Below are positions 33,547-43,324 of a stretch of DNA of 64,000 nucleotides, in pieces. The notes under the pieces are model-generated. The model did no database searches, was not told the DNA's origin, and was given only the letters and a program-made list of their open reading frames with translations. Origin of the DNA: Saccharum officinarum (lineage: Eukaryota > Streptophyta > Magnoliopsida > Poales > Poaceae); assembly GCA_020631735.1 (NCBI GenBank), contig CM036209.1, forward strand, positions 5,803,451 through 5,867,450. Reading direction: 5' to 3'. Position 1 is the first letter of the stretch, and every line of letters begins with the position of its first letter. The position numbers and the translations under genes are program-made.

Positions 33547-34000
33547 TGGCATAACCGGCAGTGATGTGATCAGCTCATCACTGCCGAGTTGGTTATATCG
33601 GTTCAAAATCCGCCAGTGAAGGGGGTTTTGAACCGCCAATGATGTCCTTCTCTGCTGGTAGAAGCCAACCCCAATGCGGTGTATCGCCGTATTTTTTTAA
33701 TTCAAGTATATACGCATATTGAGTCAAGCCAGGCACCGATGAATAAATCAACATTTTTATTAATACTTAATTAACAAACTGTTGGATCCGTTCCTATATA
33801 CTAGCTGGTATTAAGGAGTAGCCTAAACGGGTCACGTTTCCCAGCCTGTTAACCTTCTCCTAGCTCTCGTGGTGCATATACTCTCGGTGGGAGTAGTTAC
33901 TCTCCCGAGAGTATAAAAAATGCAATATATATATATATATATAAAGTCACCAGATCTTTAACTAAAATTTTACTCAAATAAACCTATATATAGCTATCTA

Positions 34001-34536
34001 GGAGCCTGTTTGGTAGCGCTCCTACCGCTCCGCATGAGAAGCCGAGGAGCGCTGCCAAACACCTCCGCTCCCCGCTGCCCCCCTCGTATTCGCTTTCACA
34101 GCTCCTCTTGTTTTGCACTGCATGTGGGGAATATTAAAAAACCCGCTCCCCAAGCTCTGCTCCCGCTCTGCCTCCCCTGCCCTCCTCTCGCCGCCTCCTC
34201 CGCTGTCCCCAGCCCTCCTCCTGCCATGCTCCTCCACAAGCCGAGCCGCCCTTCTAACCCTCGCCCACCACCTTTCTTTCCTGTACTCGCTGAGATCCAT
34301 CCCGTCATCGCCGCGCTCACCAAGATCTATGGTGCTCCTCCTCCATGGCCATTGTGGTGCCCCTTTCCATCGTCTGTGCCTCCTCCTTGCGCTCGCTCGC
34401 TTTCCTCTTCCTTTGCTGCTGCAGGAGCTAGAGTTGTCGTGTGAGAGCTACCAAATGGTGTGGCTACGAGTCCAGAACGCGAGGGGGCAGGAGCAGGAGC
34501 GGTGGGGAGTCAATTTGGAGCACTATCAAACTGGCC
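34001..34536. mobile_element. GC-rich DNA transposon derivative, copy 1
   Basis: Ends GGAGCCTGTTTGGTAGCGCT and, reverse-complemented, GGCCAGTTTGATAGTGCTCC form imperfect inverted repeats. The same element, at the same relative site, lies at 41968-42506. The flanks (TCTA / TAGA) leave the target duplication ambiguous. Its interior is GC-rich and open in several frames, but no protein is recognisable. Confidence 0.65.
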
Positions 34537-34637
34537 TAGATATGCACTAACACTCAACAAGTGTATTCCAAAAATGCAAGTAGTTTTGTAACCTAGAGCA
34601 ATTCTACCAATCTAGCCTATCATATTAGTACTCTAGG

Positions 34638-34916
34638 AAGACAGTCACACAAAAACATATGCAGTAAGAAGATGAGCAAGAGGGCCTAAATTCTGCATAA
34701 AGATTTATCCCATAATACCACAGAACAAATCACCAGTACACCTTGGAACTTTGCTAAGAATGTTATGCTTTTGGTCACCAAGCATATCCGATAGTTCCAG
34801 TAGTCTTTATCTTTCTGTCACTACTAGTCAATCTTCGTGGTCAAGATATTTAAATTCATCATTGGTAAATGTATATATTGATTCATTAAATTAAATCAAT
34901 CCGAATAAAGCATCAA
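34638..34916. repeat. Local duplication module R1, copy 2
   Basis: Near-identical to 29966-30246 in direct orientation. Confidence 0.8.
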
Positions 34917-35070
34917 ATTAAAGCCAAAAAAAATATGATGATTGATGTTTAAAATACATATGCTTCCTTCCATGCTTCAATGTCGTAACAGTATTTTTAT
35001 CCAACAATGTGATAAAGCAGTGTATAAAGCCGCTATGCTTAGTCAACAACAATAAAAGTATAACTACTTA

Positions 35071-35294
35071 GGTCATGTTTGGCAATGCTCTGGGGCTTCA
35101 AAAAATTCCATGGAGATAGGTATTTGTAGCTACAAAAAATCTTAGATCTAGAGCTTGAGATACAGTAAGAGTATCTAGATGATTCATTTTATTTATAGTT
35201 TAGACTAAATATAAATATTTAAGCCACTTTAATTTAATCTACAAACTACAGATTTAACTTGGATCTCATAGCTGAAGCTGTGCTAAACCCGCCC
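35071..35294. mobile_element. Tourist-like MITE, 224 bp
   Basis: Bounded by TTA duplications (35068-35070 and 35295-35297). Ends GGTCATGTTTGGCAATGC and, reverse-complemented, GGGCGGGTTTAGCACAGC. Confidence 0.7.
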
Positions 35295-35402
35295 TTAGCA
35301 CTTCCAAATGACGACTTGTCATGTTGGCTTCGTATAGATATTAGCTGATCACAGTAGTAACCATTCAAATCACACTTGTGGTTATAGTCTCTGCATTCTG
35401 GG

Positions 35403-36010
35403 ACCAACCTACAAGAAATGCAATTGGTACTCAGTTATAAGTCAGAAGCGCACTATCTCAACCAATACTTCAGCCAGGTTCGCACAATGTGGAGCGGGCG
35501 AAGAAAGTCAAGCTTTTGCTTGGTCTCGAATATTTCAAAGGGAAAGACAAAAGGCATTATCTTCGGTTTCTTCTCCGAAAGATGCATGGCCCTTCAAATA
35601 TTTGTTCATTCTCAGAGAAGAAACCCATTTGTAAGAAAGATATAAGGTCCTTCGAATACTTGTTGATTGTCGGAGAAGAAACGCATATGTAAAAAGTAAT
35701 AAGATGTTTGTTCTACAAGCAATGCAATTGGTACTCAGTTACAAGTCAAAGCGCACTATCTCAGCCAGTACTTCAGCCAAGTTCGCGCAATGTGGAGTGA
35801 GCGAGGAAAGTCAAGCTTTTGCTTGGTCTCGAATATATCATCAAAGGGAAAGACAAAAGGCATTATCTTTGGTATCTTCTCAGAAAGATGCACGGTCCTT
35901 CAAATATTGCTCATTCTCGGAGAAGAAACACATTTGTAAGAAAGATATATGGTCCTTGGAATACTTGTTGATTGTCAGAGAAGAAACGCATATGTAAAAA
36001 GTAATAAGAT
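35403..36010 (+). repeat. Local duplication module R2, copies 2 and 3 in tandem
   Basis: Two head-to-tail copies begin CTACAAGAAATGCAATTGGT (35409) and CTACAAGCAATGCAATTGGT (35713). Each contains an internal duplication of about 58 bp (GAAAGAT..GGTCCTTCAAATA..GAGAAGAAAC, for example at 35577 and 35635). Confidence 0.75.
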
Positions 36011-36019
36011 GTTTGTTTT

Positions 36020-37096
36020 GAGGAACCACTACATCTGATGAGGTGGCGCATCATAAGTTTATTGCATTAAATTTGGTGAAATGACTCCATTCCTCATGTT
36101 TGTACTAATTTTTAGCTTACCAGGGAGTAGGTGATGGACCAACTAATTCTATACCATAAACCAAACAAAAATGTAAGGAGTGAGAAGATGATAGAACTAG
36201 TTCATTCCTTTTCAAATAATTGAGACCTAGCTAGCGCAATTGAATAAAATAAGTGTTTCTCGTTCCTTTCTAAATGTCTGAGGACTGAGGAAGCCTCTAC
36301 GTGAGAGGAATGTTGAAGGATAAGTGAATTGTCCATTTTTCACTATCGATTTAAACTTTTAAGTTGAACTGATCGATAGATGCAACTCAATAACTTCACC
36401 AATATTAAAATATGCTAGCTTTGTATACCATAGATATTTATAGGTGTGAGTGTGTATATGCATCTAGTGGTGGTGCGCGCGCCTGTGATTGTGTGTGTAT
36501 GGGGTGCGGGGCGGGGGGGGGGGGTTGCGGTGTTTAAAAAAAAATAAGGTTGTCATAAAATTATGATACACTCTAAAGTTCTAACATGCTGTTTGGATCA
36601 CCTAGCACTAGTTGTTAATCCACTACTTATTAGAACTAATTGTTAGATGACCAAAGCTTAGTCCTATACTGCTTGGATGTATAGACTAGTAGCTAGTAGT
36701 ACGTATTCCTAGACAAAGACTCTTATGCTCTTGGGAGAGGAGAGAGAAAAGGGGGGAGATAGCATAGGGGCCGGGAGGGCAGTGATGCCATTTCTCAATC
36801 CAGTGGCTCATTTTAATCCTATTAGGTAGATATGGCCAACTAATGGACTAGTTGTTAATTGAGGTGAACTAAAAATTAGTTCACTCATTATTCCCTCTGT
36901 TTGGATGGCCTAGTACTAATTTTTAGGTGACTAACAATTAGTCCTGGCATCAAAGAGTCTCTTGAGTCCAGCAGCTATATTACCGTACGTTTTTGTTGCT
37001 CTACATATAGATGGGTCCATCCATTGTGGAGACCAGAAAACAGCATCGTTCCAGAGGTAGCCGTCCTCTTCTCCCACAAAGCTGACACGCTGATCG
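36020..37096. other. Upstream region of the RBR ligase gene
   Basis: Mostly AT-rich. It holds a G-run near 36511-36523 and MITE-like sequence (ATGCTGTTTGGATCACCTAG near 36590, CTCTGTTTGGATGGCC near 36897). A CTATATTA at about 36972 could be a weak TATA box for the gene, but this is uncertain. Confidence 0.4.
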
Positions 37097-38508
37097 ATGG
37101 CTGCCACTTCTTCCTTTGGCGACGACGCTGACCTCATGGTTGCCGACGACCTGTACTTGATAGCAGTTTGCCAAGGAATAAACCAAGCAGACGCCACCGG
37201 GCTCATGGCGATATCCGACGAGGAGTACGCCGCCGAACTCCAGCTCCAAGAGGTGATTGTTTCCTCCGCCATGGCGGTAATTCTTAATTCCGGCATGGCA
37301 GCGACGGCGGCACAATCATCGCTCATGCCGCAGCTTGATAGCGCCGTCGTCGTACACACAGCCAACAATGACACAGCAGCTGCTGAGACGCCCGTGCTTG
37401 CCGTAGCTGAGTATAGCTCCTCCTCCTCCTCCTCCTCCTCCTCCTCCTCCTCCTCCTCCTCCTCCTCGCCTCCGCCACCTCTTGCAGTTGCAGCCCCTGC
37501 CACCGGGGAAGACGACGCAACTGCGTTGGCAACTTGCAAGATCTGCCTGGACCACGTGCCACCGTCGCACCTGCACCACGCAAGTCGCGGCTGCGCACAC
37601 GCCTTCTGCACAGTCTGCCTCTCCGACTACATCAGCGCAAAGACCCAAGGCGGCCGCATCTCCGACGTCAAGTGTCCGGGGGACGGGGAGGGCTGCTGCA
37701 ACGTCCTTGACCCCGAACTCTGCCGAGGCTTCATACCCGGCGAGGCTTTCGAGGCCTTGTGCTCCGCACTGTGCAGGTCCATGGTGGAGGGGGCCGGCAA
37801 CTTTTGCTACTGCCCCTTCAACGACTGCTCGGAGATCTTGGTGGACGATCGCGGCGGCGACGTGCCGGAGTCGGAGTGCCCGGCGTGCAGGAGGCTGTTC
37901 TGTGCACGGTGCCGCGTGCCATGGCACGCTGGCATTAGCTGTGCCGAGTATGGGCAATTAGCACCTGGGGACAAGGGGAAGGAGGACTTAGTGGTGCTGG
38001 AGATGGCCAAGGGGGAGAAGTGGAAGAGGTGCCCCAATTGCAAGTTCTTGGTCGACAAACGCGACGGCTGTGTGCACATGACTTGCAGGTGAAACTAAAT
38101 CTACTCCCTTTGTTGCCAATTTAAGACTTAAGATGTTTTAGTTTTAAGTTCTGTCGTTCTAAAACAAACTTTTAGGTTTATAGAAAAATATAGTATCATC
38201 TACAGTAATACCAAATAAATATGCAATTAGGATATATTCCTTGGTAGATTTAATGAAACTAATTTGATGTTGATACATTTAATTTTTGGATAAACTTCAT
38301 CAAAGTTAAAAATGTTTGATTTAGGTACTTAAGATTGGATGGTGTCACTTCGGGCAGTTAATTAGCTTTCTTGTACATACATCAAATTGATAGAAAATTG
38401 TTTTCAAGGCAACATAACTTCTTGAATTCATTATGTAGGTGTGGCTTCCAGTTCTGCTATGCATGTGGCGAGCCATGGGGGCAGTCTCATCATTGCAACA
38501 CGGCGTGA
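37097..38508 (+). CDS. RBR-type E3 ubiquitin-protein ligase
   Basis: Two exons, 37097-38088 and 38439-38508, joined by a GT-AG intron (CTTGCAG|GTGAAAC ... TTATGTAG|GTGTGG), give 353 residues. Residues 1-106 are Ala-rich and acidic, 107-124 are eighteen serines, and the RBR module starts at Cys147 (CKICLDHV). RING1 continues through GCAHAFCTVCLSDYI and KCPGDGEGC. The in-between domain includes CYCPFNDCSE and CPACRRLFCARCRVPWH. RING2 reads CPNCKFLVDKRDGCVHMTC, then CGFQFCYACGEPW, with Cys325 the expected catalytic (thioester) cysteine by analogy with parkin and HHARI. RBR ligases pass ubiquitin from an E2 through this cysteine to substrates. No stop or frameshift is seen. It is the only complete host gene in the window and sits within the locally duplicated domain. 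The substrate is unknown. Confidence 0.9.
37418..37465 (+). repeat. (TCC)16 coding microsatellite
   Basis: Sixteen perfect TCC codons lie within the poly-Ser linker of the RBR ligase. The array keeps the frame and is a likely site of length polymorphism. Confidence 0.97.
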
Positions 38509-38668
38509 AAGCTGATTTTGCGCATAATCTGGCAGTGGAAAGCGAATGAAGTTCCACGATCCATGCAGTCAAACTATTTTTAGTTATATATTGGCACATG
38601 CAGCCAAACTATTTCTCGTCATATATGGCACTACCGCAGAAGTAAAAACTAATAAGTGTAGTTCAATA

Positions 38669-38836
38669 ACACATGTAGTCAAAGAATTTTTGATTTTATG
38701 AGCTATGTATGTCATTGTTGCAATACTACATAAATCTCTATCACAATTTTTTATCTAAATTATGATAGAGATTTTTATAGTAGTGCTATAAAGACATACA
38801 TAGCTGATAAAAGCAAAAATAGTTTGACTGCATGTA
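38669..38836. repeat. Long imperfect hairpin downstream of the RBR gene
   Basis: An arm of about 80 nt (ATGTAGTCAAAGAATTTTTG...AAATCTCTATCACAAT) is followed after about 11 nt by its imperfect reverse complement ending TAGTTTGACTGCATGT. It has the look of a fold-back MITE or small-RNA precursor. Confidence 0.75.
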
Positions 38837-38894
38837 TCATAGGCCTACACATAAAAGCAATTATGTGTAGGCCTATGATACATGCAGTCAAACT
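38821..38894. repeat. Perfect 33-bp-arm hairpin
   Basis: Arms 38821-38853 and 38862-38894 are exact reverse complements around the 8-nt loop AAAGCAAT. The outer end overlaps the previous hairpin. The motif CATGCAGTCAAACTA also recurs at about 38563, 38882 and, diverged, 38913. Confidence 0.93.
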
Positions 38895-39039
38895 ATATGT
38901 AGGCCAATGATACATGTAGTCAAACTATATTTGTATTTATGAACTTTGTATATCTTTATGGCACTACTATAGAAGTGAAATAAATTGTCTTCGTTGTAGT
39001 ATTACAAAAATCCCTATCGGATATAGTCAAAGGCTGCTA

Positions 39040-40244
39040 AAATGATTCTTGAATCTTAATATCACAAGCGGCTGAAAAGCCGCTTCTCACAGTATAGTAC
39101 AATAAAATGCAATTCCAACTTAGAACCACATTACTACAGGTTTTTGGATCTTAGTAGGGATGAAAACGGTACGGATATTTTCTGACCGTATTCGAGACTG
39201 AATCCGTTTAGAGGGGTTTTAATCCGTCTGTATCCGAGTCCGGATATTAAACATCCGATACCGTATTCGTATCTGAATATTTAAATCACATATTTACGAT
39301 GTCGATATCCAATCATATCCTATCCGACATTTTTTATACTATCCGTATTCGAATCCGAATCTGGACATAAATATGAAAACAAATACGATATCAGTGATAT
39401 TCGTCCGTATCCGATCCGTTCTCATAGCAGTGCAATGAAAAGCAATTCCAACCTAGAACCACCACTGCTGCTACAGGTTTTTGAATCTCAGTGTCACGGG
39501 TGGCTCGAAAGCCTCTTCTCATAGTAGTACAATGAAAAGCAATTCCAACTAGAACCACTATTGCTATTTTGAGCCGTCTGTATAAATGCCCCAATTTTTA
39601 GAGATGGCTCTAAATGCAGCCGCCTCTATAAATAGATTTGTAGAGACGGCTGGATTTAGTGTCATCTCTAAAAATAAGTGCAGCACAATAAAATTTAAAT
39701 TTTGCAAATGGCCTCAGATGGAGAAATAACAAAAACTAAAGTTATAGATCTCGAAGAGTTATACAACTTTATAGTTGACAACTTTTTCATTTGAAATCAT
39801 TTATTCAAGGAAAATTATGTTTGAATTTTTCACATTTGAAATTCAATTTTTTCAAATGACCTCGGATGGAGAAATGGTCAAAACCAAAGTTGTAGATCTC
39901 GACGATATCTACGACATTGTAATTTAACACTCTTTTATTTGAATTTATTTAGCGTCCCAAATACTCATTTTAAAATTCCGAAAAGAGAATACGAGGAGAA
40001 TGAATAAGCCTTATGGACATGATTATCTTTTGGGTGGGGTGGTTAGAGAAGTTACACGTGAGGTCATAGGTCGGCGGTTTGAATCCTAGCTAGCGCGTAG
40101 CGTGTGCTTTTTCTCGGGACTTTTGTTGTTATTTTTGGCTAGATTTATGATTTTTTGGATGATTTCTGGAAACGATTTGTAGATCGCTAGTTTCTAGCAA
40201 CGGAAGAGACCAACCGCCTCAACAAATGCAAGCCTATAGTAGTG
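39040..40244. mobile_element. CACTA-like remnant with about 110-bp subterminal tandem repeats
   Basis: Units containing CTCATAGTAGTACAATGAAAAGCAATTCC followed by AGAACCAC and a TACAGGTTTTTGAATCT block recur near 39097, 39425 and 39520. The region then has GAGCCGTCTGTATAAATG and TAGAGACGGCTGG motifs and phrases shared with the CACTA interior at 5470-6600. It ends in GCCTATAGTAGTG (40244), which reads CACTACTATAGGC in reverse. The left end is not resolved. A B-box-like GGTTTGAATCC lies near 40076. Confidence 0.55.
39158..39426. mobile_element. Diverged TAGGGATGAAAACGG hAT-like MITE
   Basis: Starts TAGGGATGAAAACGGTACGG and ends, reverse-complemented, near TATGAGAACGGATCGGATAC. It sits between tandem copies of the surrounding repeat, so it is nested. 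No clear target duplication. Confidence 0.5.
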
Positions 40245-40750
40245 CATCTGCCCCTTGGCCTGACTCAGCTGCCTGCAGCCATTCTTGCCGCCCAGCCGCG
40301 CCCTCAGCCCTGCTCGAGCATCGTCCTACTCATGCCGCCGCCTAGCTACACTAGCCCACCCTACTCGTGGCGCCTCTACCCTGCTTGCGCTGCCGCCTAG
40401 CCGCGCCGGCCTGCCCTGCTCGCATGGAGGTGAGCGTGAAAGAAAGAAACAGACAGACAAAGCAAGATGGCCTCTTGGTGGGACGAGCACGTTTGGCCAA
40501 TTTGAGAAAGCGAGCGCATCTCGAATCTTGCTTGAATATTTCCTCTCAGGAACCGCTCTATTCTACTCGTGTTGCAACCAAACATCCATGAAAGCGGGAT
40601 GGATCGGTTCCATCCCGGTCTGCTCCTCAACCCAAGGCATCATAAGTCAATTGACTAAGTCAAGCTCCGATGCTTACTGAAGAAGGTAGCGTGGAAGGAC
40701 AACCTAGCACACCCTTTAAATCATGGCCCGGTGACGGATAACGACATCCG
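40245..40750. other. GC-rich stretch with no assignable gene
   Basis: Frames of 74-131 codons are open on both strands across 40285-40680, as expected from base composition alone. None resembles a known family. I do not call a gene here. Confidence 0.35.
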
Positions 40751-40993
40751 GCCCTTGTTTAGATTGAAGAAAATTTTAACCCGATGAATATTACCACTTT
40801 CGTCTTATTTGGCAAATATTGTCCAATCATGGACCAACTAGGCTCAAAAGATTCATCTCGTGATTTCCAACTAAACTGTGTAATTAGTTATTTTTTTTAC
40901 CTACATTTAATACTCCATGTAAGCGGTTAAAAATTGATGTGATGGAGAGAGAGTGAAAAAACTTGGAACTTTGAGGCAAACTAAACAAGGCGC
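40751..40993. mobile_element. MITE of the same family as 30656-30898
   Basis: Ends GGCCCTTGTTTAGATTG and, reverse-complemented, GCGCCTTGTTTAGTTTGCC. It shares the interior blocks TTTGGCAAATATTGTCCAATC and AAACTGTGTAATTAGTT with the 30.7-kb copy. Flanking duplication is not preserved. Confidence 0.75.
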
Positions 40994-41967
40994 AGCTTTC
41001 GTAACATCGTCTTTCCTTACAACGGGTGACTGCGTAGGCTTAAATAAATAGTTGTAATGCACGAATTTTAATTTGGAGAAGAAAATATACAAGAAACAGT
41101 AAGTACACACAAGTTCTATTGGATGAGTTAATTAATATGCTAAAGACTCCATGTGAGAATCGAAATATTTATGTGTTAACATTCGTTTTAATTTAGAAGT
41201 CAGCTGATGATCGTGGTAGCCCGTTCACTTGTGCTGAAAAACAAGCTAAAATATTGTTCCAGCTGATTTTTTGTGAGAGAAAAATATTGTTTTGGCTGAA
41301 AAAACAATCTGAAAAGTACGGATTATAAGCCGACTGCCCATCAATCTACGAGCAAAGCAACTGGCTGGCGGTTACAAGTCGCAAGCGCACTATCTCAGCC
41401 ACTAATTTGGCCAGGTTCCCGCAGTGTGAAGCGCACTCTCTTTTGCCTTCTGTTTCGAAGAAAGCATCCAGGGAAAGACAGAAGAGGCATTATCTTCAGT
41501 TTCTTTTCAGAAAGATATATACATCGTCCTTCCAATATTCGTTGCTTGCCAGAGAAGAAATTAAATGCATTTGTAAGAAGCTAACTAATCTGTAATTGTG
41601 CATCTATCTTTATGACTGTCCAACTGGGCACTATATATGAGAAGATTATCCTGTGTTAAACGGAAAATCTACATCTCATTAGGCCCTTTGAGAAAACTCT
41701 TGCACATATATGTTAATCAAGAGAAATAAGAAAAATCTAATTATGTGGACCCGGTTAGAATGTGGCTTGGATTAAGAGAGGAGTTTATGTCAAGAACAAC
41801 AACAAAACTACAACTCAAATTAAAAAATCAAAGAAATTTGTTAAAAAAATAGATATATATCTACATAGATTGCAAAGAAAAGCTATTTGAAGCTAAGGCA
41901 TATATATAAACTAACCAAGTCGCCCAGACTCCAACTAAAACTTTACTCAAATAAACCTAGCTTTCTA

Positions 41968-42506
41968 GGAGCCTGTTTGGTAGCGCTCCTACCTCTCCGC
42001 ATGAGAAGCCAAGGAGCGCTGCCAAACGCGTCCGCTCCCAGCTGCCCCCCCCCCCCCCCCCCCGCGGGTAATCGCTTCCACAGCTCCTCTTGTGTTTGCA
42101 CTGCGTGTGGGGAATAGAAAATACCCACTCCCCACGCTCCGCCTCCCCCGCCCTCCTCTCGCCGCCTCCCCCGCTGTCCCCAGCGCTCCTCCTGCCATGC
42201 TCCTCCGCAAGCCAAGCCTCCATTCTTCCCCTCGCCTGCCACCTTTCTTTCCTGCACTCGCCGAGATCCATCCCGTCGTCACCGCTTCACCAAGATCTGT
42301 GGTGCTCCTCCTCCATGACCATCGTGGTGCCCCTTTCCATCGTTTGTGCCTCCTCCTCGTGCTCACTCGCTTTCCTCTTCCTTCGCTGCTGCTGTAGCTG
42401 GAGTTGTCGTGTGAGCACTACCAAATGGTGCGGCTCCTAGTCTAGAGCACGAGGGAGCAGGAGCAGGAGCGGTGGGGTGTCACTTTGGAGCGCTACCAAA
42501 CTGGCC
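41968..42506. mobile_element. GC-rich DNA transposon derivative, copy 2
   Basis: Same ends and interior as 34001-34536. It differs by scattered substitutions and by a run of 19 C at 42045-42063. Confidence 0.65.
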
Positions 42507-42663
42507 TAGATATGCACTAATATTCAACAAGTGTATTCCAAAACTGCAAATAGTTTTGTAACCTAGAGCAATTCTACCAATCTAGCCTATCATATTAGTA
42601 CTCTAGGAAGGCAAAGTCACACAAAAACATAGAGTAAGTGTATAAATGCAGTAAGAAGATGGG

Positions 42664-42716
42664 CCTAAATTCTGCATAAAGATTTATCCCATAATATTCT
42701 TTATGCAGAATTTAGG
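42664..42716. repeat. 18-bp-arm fold-back at the duplication edge
   Basis: CCTAAATTCTGCATAAAG (42664-42681) is followed by its exact reverse complement (42699-42716). The left arm is part of module R1. The right arm is an inverted extra copy. Confidence 0.93.
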
Positions 42717-43324
42717 ACGGAGTATCATCATCTTATCCCTATTGGCAAGCGCCGAGATCACACCCCCAAACATGATCAAGATGATGATACTCCATACGTA
42801 TTATTTTCCAATCCAATCAATAAAAAAGGAAACAACGACATGTATTTTTATATATACACATCTGATGATCGGTTGCCTCCGATCCGATCTGGGTCCTGCC
42901 CTGGGAACAGGAACCAATGACCGTTTTGGATACAGGGATCGTATCGTATTCTGCTGCGATCGCGCCACCTTGTACGTCGTACTCGACTCGCTTGGCCCGG
43001 TACGCCGCCCGCTGGGGACTGCGCATGCCGGCCCTCCTCCACCGGCGCGTGCCAGCTCCCCGCCAAGTTGCAGCGGAAGGGTGGAGAGAGGACGACGGGT
43101 CGCGGGGTGTGGTGACGGGGTTGGCCGCTCCCATTGCCGCTAGTGTAGGGCTGGCTGCTCAGGTGCTTTGGGCGGTTTTGAAGCCACGTTTGGCCAGCCT
43201 TGAAACCCTAGTCTGCGTCCCCTCTGGGGGTCCCACTGTGCTCGTTCCGCGGGATGGCTCGACCTACTATCGGGTCAGAATTCATTGGAAAAGGAGAAAG
43301 AGAAAAATAAGCTAGGGGGTAGAA

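Larger units (their letters stand above)
31790..33661 (+). mobile_element. CACTA-like element with ACCGGCAGTGAT subterminal repeats
   Basis: Many copies of AACCGGCAGTGAT and its reverse complement cluster at both ends (31815-32065 and 33420-33600). The right end reads, reverse-complemented, CTACCAGCAGAGAAGGACAT, and the left end has a similar but decayed CTACTACTACAGATTCAG. The interior encodes a CACTA transposase-associated domain on the plus strand. Terminal bases are degenerate and I cannot identify a 3-bp duplication. Confidence 0.7.
41335..42716. repeat. Third unit of the local segmental duplication (R2-X-TE-Y-R1)
   Basis: In direct order this unit holds R2 (41335-41590), X (41591-41840, matching 30905-31155), flank CTTTACTCAAATAAACCTA, the GC-rich transposon (41968-42506), Y (42510-42610, matching 34545-34635) and a truncated R1 (42612-42692). 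It ends in a small fold-back. Confidence 0.8.

Noticed and set aside
33420..33600. CRISPR-like regularly spaced repeats
   Set aside because: The repeated CACTGCCGGTT motifs alternate in orientation with variable spacing and belong to CACTA subterminal regions. The genome is eukaryotic.
34010..34550. Paired ORFs of about 145 codons, also at 41887-42440
   Set aside because: Both copies lie within the GC-rich DNA transposon. Frames on both strands are open, codon pattern is unconvincing, and a C-run differs between copies.
37316..37957. Minus-strand 213-codon ORF with poly-Gly
   Set aside because: It is antisense to the RBR ligase. The poly-Gly is the complement of the TCC array.
38962..38976. 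CACTACTATAGAAG as the left end of the CACTA-like remnant ending at 40244
   Set aside because: The same phrase is part of a local repeat (compare GGCACTACCGCAGAAG at 38629), and the 3-bp flanks (TGG and CAT) do not match.
40285..40680. 131-codon protein-coding gene
   Set aside because: No start context, domain or conserved feature. Arg/Pro/Ala-rich frames are open on both strands, as expected from composition.
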